A stretch of 64,000 nucleotides of DNA from Blasia pusilla. Its lineage: Eukaryota; Marchantiophyta; Marchantiopsida; Blasiales. The notes below the pieces were generated by a model. That model did not search any database. It saw only the letters and a program-made list of their open reading frames with translations, and was not told the DNA's origin. The position numbers and the translations under genes were made by a program. The DNA is taken from assembly GCA_050084515.1 (NCBI GenBank), contig CM114274.1, positions 1,984,001-2,048,000 of the forward strand, given 5' to 3'. Shown here one piece after another: positions 58,210-64,000 of the stretch (positions are counted from its first letter, which is position 1; every line of letters begins with the position of its first letter).

Positions 58210-59423
58210 GTAGACATCATAAGACCATTACAAAAATTCTTCCATCACTCTCCATGTGAGCCTAAGTTTCTTCACATTGCCTGTCTCAGTCTACAATAAG
58301 CTGTGCCCAGGGGTATTTTTAACTACTCTAACTATGGTCTCAATAGACTGCGGTGCCCTTCAAGGTTTAACTTCTTAGAATATGTGGTTGAAATTATGGA
58401 TTGACATCTCTTCTTGCAAAAGGCATAAAATACTCCTCAATAAGGGGAAAAAGAAAGGCAAAAGGAAATGCCTTTAAATGATTGTTGACTCTTCTTGCAG
58501 AAGGCATCAATACTCATCCATAAGGGGGTTTTCCACAACAGAACAAATCGCTTGTCACTCATGGTAGCCTTAGACTTTCATTACATCTTTTGATGATGTG
58601 GGCTCTTGAATGGGTGCACAAAGTATACCATGGACTATTGTGCATTTGACAACTTGGTTTCACCATTCTCTCAAACACTGAGAAATGTGAACACACGAGA
58701 CGACAATTGAACCAAAAGATTGATAGTTGTCTAGAGTAAAGAGGAACTGATCAAAAAGAAAACGTGATTAGACGAGACGACAATTGAAGCAAAAGATATT
58801 TAGCTGTTAGGAGTAAAGAGGAACTGACGCACCCATGTCCCTTCATTCAGATCCTAAATCTGAGAATCCGAGAAGTTGCACCCCTCCCAACCCGTCGGAA
58901 TTCGAAAGGTTGCAACTCTTGCAACCCGTGGGAATCAGATGGGTTGCACCCCTTGCAAGCAAGCTCACTATAACAAAAGAAGGATTTTGAGAAGTGATTC
59001 CATTCCGCCCTGCACCCCATGAGAATGCAACAGGTTGAGAATCCCAAATGGCAATCCGACAGATAGTAGGAATCCAACACGTCTTAGAGAAGAGAAGAAG
59101 CCTACGACTGGTTTGACGATAATATGGGAACGAGCCAAAAGTGAAGAAGCGCGCTAGAATGCCTCAATAGTTGGACTAATAGGGAAAGAGTCCGATCACT
59201 CAAGCAGCCAACTTGTCGGAATCCGACAGGTTGCCTGAAAGTGGTTAAAATATTGTGAGAAGTTGCAACCCGTCGGAATCTGACGGGTTGCAAAATAAAC
59301 AGTTTGAGTAGATAGACCAACACAATCGACAAGACCAAAAAATATATTCAGCAAACTTTTACAAATACCATCATGGATCAAAAAATTCTAGTCCTTTATT
59401 ACATCCAAGGGAAGCTCGAAAAT
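58210..59423 (-). other. 3' region of copy 4
   Basis: Non-coding. It holds palindromes at 58885, 58920, 59030, 59208 and 59263, and a small tandem duplication at about 58690-58830 (GACGACAATTGAA and GTAAAGAGGAACTGA twice). Matches the 3' regions of copies 2, 3 and 5. Confidence 0.6.
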
Positions 59424-61425
59424 GTTCACTTGATCTAGTCTATGATTTCTTCAGCCTCGTCATCTACAAATTTACTCCTAACTCTCCTAGGTTCCTGTAC
59501 AAAAGGAATGTCCTGGGATACAACTGGCTCCTCTGACCGATTGTAGACGGGGATAAAAAATATTGGGGAATTTGAGACCCTCCAGTCAAGACCAAGAAAC
59601 AACCCCTGTCACTCAAATAAGCATCTGCAAAAGAAAACAAGAGCGCGATCTGGTCATAGGTAAGAGGGACATTCGAGTCTGGGACAGTGTCAGATGGATC
59701 GTTGTCCCACAAGAGAAACCCAAAGGGCAAATCTGCGATAAGGAGATCCACCGCCACCTCCTCGACCACCCCATAGACCATCCAAGGAGCGTGCCCATTT
59801 TGTTGAAGTTTTCGTCCCAGCATGGTCAATTTGTCAATGGCAGGTGTTGACTCCTGGGAAGTGAAACTTTGCAGCTCATCCACAAGATTCATGACATAAA
59901 TGAGGACATTTGTCTTGGTTGTTGTTTCTCAATGTCTTCCCAAGGATGATGGAGTGTATTCCACATCCTTATCTGCTCCTTGGGACGAACAAGGCGCCTC
60001 CCGTTTCGCTTCTCCCAAGTCTGCGGTCAGCTTGTGGGGGTCTCTGCTACCTCACACTCTTGGCAAAGGACCTGGTCCAGCCCTCTCGCCCTGCTCGCCC
60101 AGATGATTCCGCCTCTCGCCTTGAGGTCTCAACCTCTTTTCTGGAAGAGTTGGCTTCGGAATTCTTTGATCCCCTCGCGTTTGCTTTCAGACCCGCTATA
60201 GATTTTTCCTTGGCGGTGACTATCTTGGACACCAACTCCGCTGTCTCGAGGGCTTGCTCCTCCGCATCTCCTTTAAAAAAATCTTCACGCTGCACGAAAT
60301 TTGGAATGTCGTCCCTACCTGTGACCACTGCATCATACACCAGACGTAGATTTTTTTCGGTTATGTCCTTGGGGTCGTTGAAGTCCAACCAGATTGGGCA
60401 ATTTTCAACCTCCCAGTCGGACATGCCCTGTGCCATCTCCATGTCGTACATGGAAAATGCCTCTCCATCAGGCAGAGAAGCCCACAATTTGCAGGTTGCC
60501 GATATTTTTTGCCAGGTACCTGCATTCTTACAATTGATGAGGTACCTGTACACCATCCGTTGGTCAGGTCTTTGTTGAGATGAATCGGCCGCCTGCTCTT
60601 GAAGATCCCGCTTCTTCTTTGCGAAATCCCTTTTTTTGGCCTCAATTTCTTCATCTAGGTCTGCTTGAGGGAGGATGTGATTCTTGAACATCATCTTGAA
60701 GCCTAGATTTTTCGTGGGCTTGTCTCGGATGTCATCAAGCCATAGTTCAAAATCTTCTGCACTCTCTAGGTTTGCTTCCTCCAAAACTGGCTCTATCTTC
60801 TTCAGCTCCGCTTGAAGACCCATGAGCATGGACTTCCCAAGAAGCGGCAACGCGTCCCAGGATGACCATTCACGTAGCCAATGGGAGATAATTGGATCAG
60901 AAACTCCCGGAGGATGCTATGCCGCCCTCTTTTGGGCCTCTGTGCCCTCGAGATTGATTTTCATCAGTCGGATTCTCCTAAACTCGGAAATTCCAGACAG
61001 TGCAAATTTGTGGACGCGGTCCAGAGACACTTTCTCGCCGATCCGACCCTGTGGATCTTTGTCTCTCTTCTGCTGGCGCTTGATTATCGCCTTGAGCTCC
61101 TTGTAGAATTCCGGGCCAAGTTTGGGGTTCATAATGGCAATGTAGCGCTGCATCTTGCTTGCAGTGTACTTCGTAGCTGCAGATACTGCAGCCTGGATAA
61201 ACCTTGCACGTTCAGACGCAGACATGTTCTCCCTTCGCTCCAGTTCCAATGAAGCGCTCTTCTTGGCGGCCTGGATCTTCGACCAAAAAAGGATAGTGAA
61301 GGCTGCATCTTGGGAAATGAAGGTATTTGGCCAAGTCTTCTTTTTAATTTGAGCTCCCTTTGCCACCATCTCATTTACCAGAGCATCGCCCAAGAACCCC
61401 TTGTACTCTATCGGCTGATGGGTTG
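59424..61425 (-). pseudogene. ParB-methyltransferase gene, copy 4 (exon 2, deletion-fused to C-terminal segment)
   Basis: Exon 2 starts with EYKGFLGDALVNEM and runs through LGPEFYKELKAIIKRQ, FRRIRLMKIN, a frameshift near 60880, the long frame 60850-60047 with MSDWEVENCPIWLDFNDPKD, another break, then VDLLIADLPFG (about 59770), which is the copy closest to the canonical D-P-P-Y because the last position is aromatic. CFLVLTGGS follows. At about 59580 it joins the C-terminal segment directly (PQYFLSPSTIGQRS in a shifted frame, ending at 59424); intron 2 and the SAM-motif exon are deleted. Upstream on this strand, decayed intron 1 palindromes follow at 61.4-61.93 kb. Exon 1 is cut at 61985. Confidence 0.7.
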
Positions 61426-61940
61426 CAACACCTTTTTTTTTGTTACACTTATTGCAAGACTCACGCAAATTTTTAGTGATAATTGCAACTCGTCGGAGTC
61501 CGATGGATTGCACTCGGATTTGTGATTGTCTGGTTACAACCCGTCGAACGCCGACGGGTTCTAAGATGATTTCCATTTGGAGACTGGTTTTCGGAAAAAA
61601 ACTTCACATATCAACCCCTCGGAGTCCGAAGTGTTGCTTTTGGCCAAAAACATCCCAAAAATAGTGGACAGTCCAGCAACTCGTTGGACTCCAACGAGTT
61701 GCTTTAAGGCGTCCGATGATTTGTTACCACTAGTTTAACAACTCGTCGGAGTCCGAAGGTTTGCAGAACATATACATCATGCACTCATTTTTACACCCGT
61801 TTATGGTGGACTGGTTTCGGTATCCCGACTTTCTCTGGTGTGCTTGGCCACTAGGCAACCCGTCGGACTCCAATGGTTTGCTTGAAGCTTTCCAATTATG
61901 CAACCTGTCTGACAGCGACGGGTTGAAGAAATCAAAATTA
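61426..61940. repeat. Intron 1 of copy 4 with palindromes
   Basis: About seven palindromes (61415, 61484, 61540, 61612, 61677, 61740, 61855-61905), matching intron 1 of copy 3. The GTAAGT donor is preserved on the minus strand at about 61945-61940. Confidence 0.75.
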
Positions 61941-61985
61941 AGGAAGAGGAAACTTACGTATTCATGGCATGCATTGCCATTTCCA

Positions 61986-64000
61986 CGGGGGCTGGTATTC
62001 TGGAAGGAGAGAGTAAGAGAGGAGAGGAAGAGAGGAAGAGAGGAGAGTCTCTCTTAAAAAAAAAGGGCCAAATCCGCCTCCTCTCTTCAAAACTTTTTGA
62101 CATATTTGAAATTTTTGTTTGCTTTCAAATTCATGAAATCTTTAGAAGAGAGTATTTAGTGGTCCACATTTGGCCCTAAAAACCTCCTCTTTCTGGGGCG
62201 AAAAAAAGGAGACATCATAAGACCACTACAAACATTTTTCCATCACTCTCCATGTGAGCCTAAGTTTCTTAACATTCCCTGTCTCGGTCAACAAAAAGCA
62301 GTGCCCTTGGTATTTTTGTTGGAGGACCACCCGGATGCCAACCTCTCTTTTTCCAGGGATTGTTGCCTGCATCATGGCCTCCCCTAAATTTCCCCTCATA
62401 ATTGCCCCATAACCATTCATAACTTGGTTATGAATGGTGTCTGCTCAAGACCAACTTTGTGAAATATGAACACATTAGATCCTAAGGCTGAGAAACCAAG
62501 AAGCTACACCCCTCCCAACCCGTAAGAAAGCTCACAATAAGAAAGGAAAGATTTTTAGAAGTGATTTTCTTCCACCCTGCACCCACGACGATCTAACAGG
62601 TTGGGAATCCGAAATGGCAATCCGACAGGTAGTAGGAATCCTGCACATCTTAGACAAGAAAAGAAGCCTACAACTGGTTTGATGAATGTAGGGGAACGAG
62701 CCAAAAGTTAAGAAGCCCGCCACAATGGGTCGGTAGTTGGTCTCACCGGGATAGAGTCTGATCACTTAAGCAGTCAACCCGTCGGAATCCGACAGCTTGC
62801 CTAGAAATGGTAAAAAAGTTGTAGTGGGCAAAAAGCAAAAAGTTGCAACCCGTCGGAATCATACGGGTTGCAGAATTGTAATTCTCAGTAGCTAAAAGAA
62901 CACAATCCACAATTCCAAAAACTTTTACAAACACCATTATGGGTTGAAAAAACTCGTCCTTTATTACCTCCGAAGGAACCTTGGAAATGTTCATTTGACC
63001 TAGTCTATGATTTCTTCAGCCTCGTCATCTACAAATTTACTCTTAACTCTCCTCGGTGACAGTACCAAAGGAATGTCCTCGGATGCAAGTGGCTCCTCTG
63101 GCCGATTGTAGACGGGGATCGAAAATGTTGGCGAATTCGAGAGCCTTGGCCCCCCCCTAGGTACACGGGTCCCATGTTACCTGATTCGAGTCCCACCGCC
63201 TTCCTCGGCAATATACCTTGTATGCTCTGCAATGTGACACCCATCCAGTATCAATATGTGCTCTGTCCCCGGTAATACCATTATGGCAATCGCATAGGTA
63301 GTAGGAATCCAACACGTCTGAGAGAAGAAAAGAAGCCTACGCCTGCCTTTACGAGTTGAGGGGAAGGTGCCAAGGGAAGAAGCCTGCCAGACTGCCTCTT
63401 AAGTTGGACCAACAGGGAGAGAGTCCGATTAGGCAACCTGTCGGAATCCAACAGGTTTCCTGGAAGTGGTAAAAAGGGTGCAGTGGTCAAAAAGTGAAAA
63501 GTTGCAAGGAGGAGAAATCCGACGGGTTGCAAAATAGAAGTCCGCGGAGTACATAGACGATCACATTCGAAAAGACAAAAAATGTTCAGCAAACTTTTAC
63601 AAGCACCACCATCGTTCGAAAAAATCTTCTGCTTTATATCATCCGAAAAAAGCTCGGAACTGTACATTTGATCTATTCTATGAAATATTTTGCCTCATCA
63701 TCAAAAAACTCCCTACTCCAAACGCTGCAGTCAAAGCTGGGTCGTTGAGTTCTTTGAACTCACGTCATCATCCGAGCTCTTGCAAAATTACTTTCGGCCT
63801 TGCCCTCCCGATTTTGGAATCGTTGGAAGTGACGATGGAGTCACTACCAAGGGTGGGTTTGGAACCATGACCCTCGGCCGTGGAGAGTTTACGCCCCAAC
63901 GAGCCTTTCAGATTTCGCCTTTGCCTCCTTGCAAAGGTCAAACAATTCTGCCTTCCTCGAGGCGAAGAGAATGTCCCGCCACTCTGCCAGGCGCCTTTGA
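61986..64000 (-). mobile_element. Transposon copy 5, nested in copy 4 exon 1
   Basis: Its GGGGGCTGGTATTCTGG tip begins immediately after CATTTCCAC of copy 4 exon 1. In the intact exon of copy 3 CATTTCCAC is followed by CGTTGCC (about 48557), so this is a clean insertion point. The 3' region with palindromes (62780, 62845, 63433, 63510) and the gene's 3' end follow. The element continues beyond the window. Confidence 0.75.
63000..64000 (-). pseudogene. ParB-methyltransferase gene, copy 5 (3' end, cut by window edge)
   Basis: From the right edge the minus strand reads the end of the SAM-motif exon (KGAWQSG-like at 64000-63980, then an acidic tail near 63760), a CRGRRWDSN-like C-terminal segment broken by small indels (63240-63140), and AEEIID with the stop at 63000. 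Several frameshifts. A second palindrome-bearing block (63300-63680) separates the two coding parts, as in the foldback arms at 34.5-34.9 kb. Confidence 0.6.

Larger units (their letters stand above)
58005..61985 (-). mobile_element. Transposon copy 4 (methyltransferase end)
   Basis: The left tip at 58005 is the same GGGGGCTGGTATT terminus as at 33173. The flank just before it (57930-58000, GTCGGAGTCGGGATCCACGG) matches the promoter-side sequence near 50530 in reverse, so copy 4 inserted into another family member. It continues rightwards to 61985, where exon 1 is cut by the tip of copy 5. Confidence 0.65.

Overview
The window is nuclear DNA of a land plant. It carries one well-preserved host gene surrounded by transposable-element sequence in several nested layers. 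The host gene (19433-23933, +) encodes a NIN-like protein (NLP) with the family's N-terminal region, an RWP-RK DNA-binding domain and a C-terminal PB1 domain, split by three GT-AG introns. Plant-type Ty3/gypsy debris with a tRNA-Asp-like primer site fits this. Lineage cannot be settled from sequence alone; a non-seed plant (bryophyte, lycophyte or fern) is my guess.

Layout. 1-2.7 kb: gag end of a minus-strand Ty3/gypsy element with its primer-binding site. 3.5-8.2 kb: a deleted copy of the transposon described below. 8.2-9.5 kb: a minus-strand gypsy reverse transcriptase/RNase H fragment. 9.5-17.7 kb: AT-rich sequence with a decayed Pif1/Helitron-type helicase. 17.7-24.2 kb: the NLP gene. 24.2-26.1 kb: featureless intergenic DNA. 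26.1-64 kb: almost continuous copies of one transposon family, some nested and some arranged as giant inverted repeats.

The main result is that family. Comparing its copies suggests a two-gene DNA transposon with a divergent promoter, best preserved at 43.4-55.8 kb. The leftward gene has three main exons. Exon 1 carries a coiled-coil stretch and a ParB-like domain with a DGNHR motif. Exons 2 and 3 carry the two halves of a beta-class (N4/N6-type, PF01555-like) DNA methyltransferase in the right order: a degenerate DPPY-like motif (DLPSG or DLPFG) and then a degenerate SAM-binding motif. The rightward gene resembles a MULE-type transposase, with a CxxC/HxH region, a DDE-like core and a C-terminal SWIM zinc finger. 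ParB-methyltransferase fusions are known from bacteria and phages; I know of no described plant transposon carrying one.

The non-coding parts of every copy (divergent promoter, introns, 3' regions) are packed with a short palindrome, CAACCCGTCG-N5-CGACGGGTTG, more than 100 times by eye counting degenerate copies. The exons lack it. This placement recalls Arabidopsis VANDAL elements, whose VANC protein recognises short motifs dispersed in its own element's non-coding DNA to counter silencing. I infer that the palindromes may be binding or modification sites of the ParB-methyltransferase protein; this is a hypothesis. All copies here carry stops or frameshifts, so this locus shows remains and an active copy would have to lie elsewhere.
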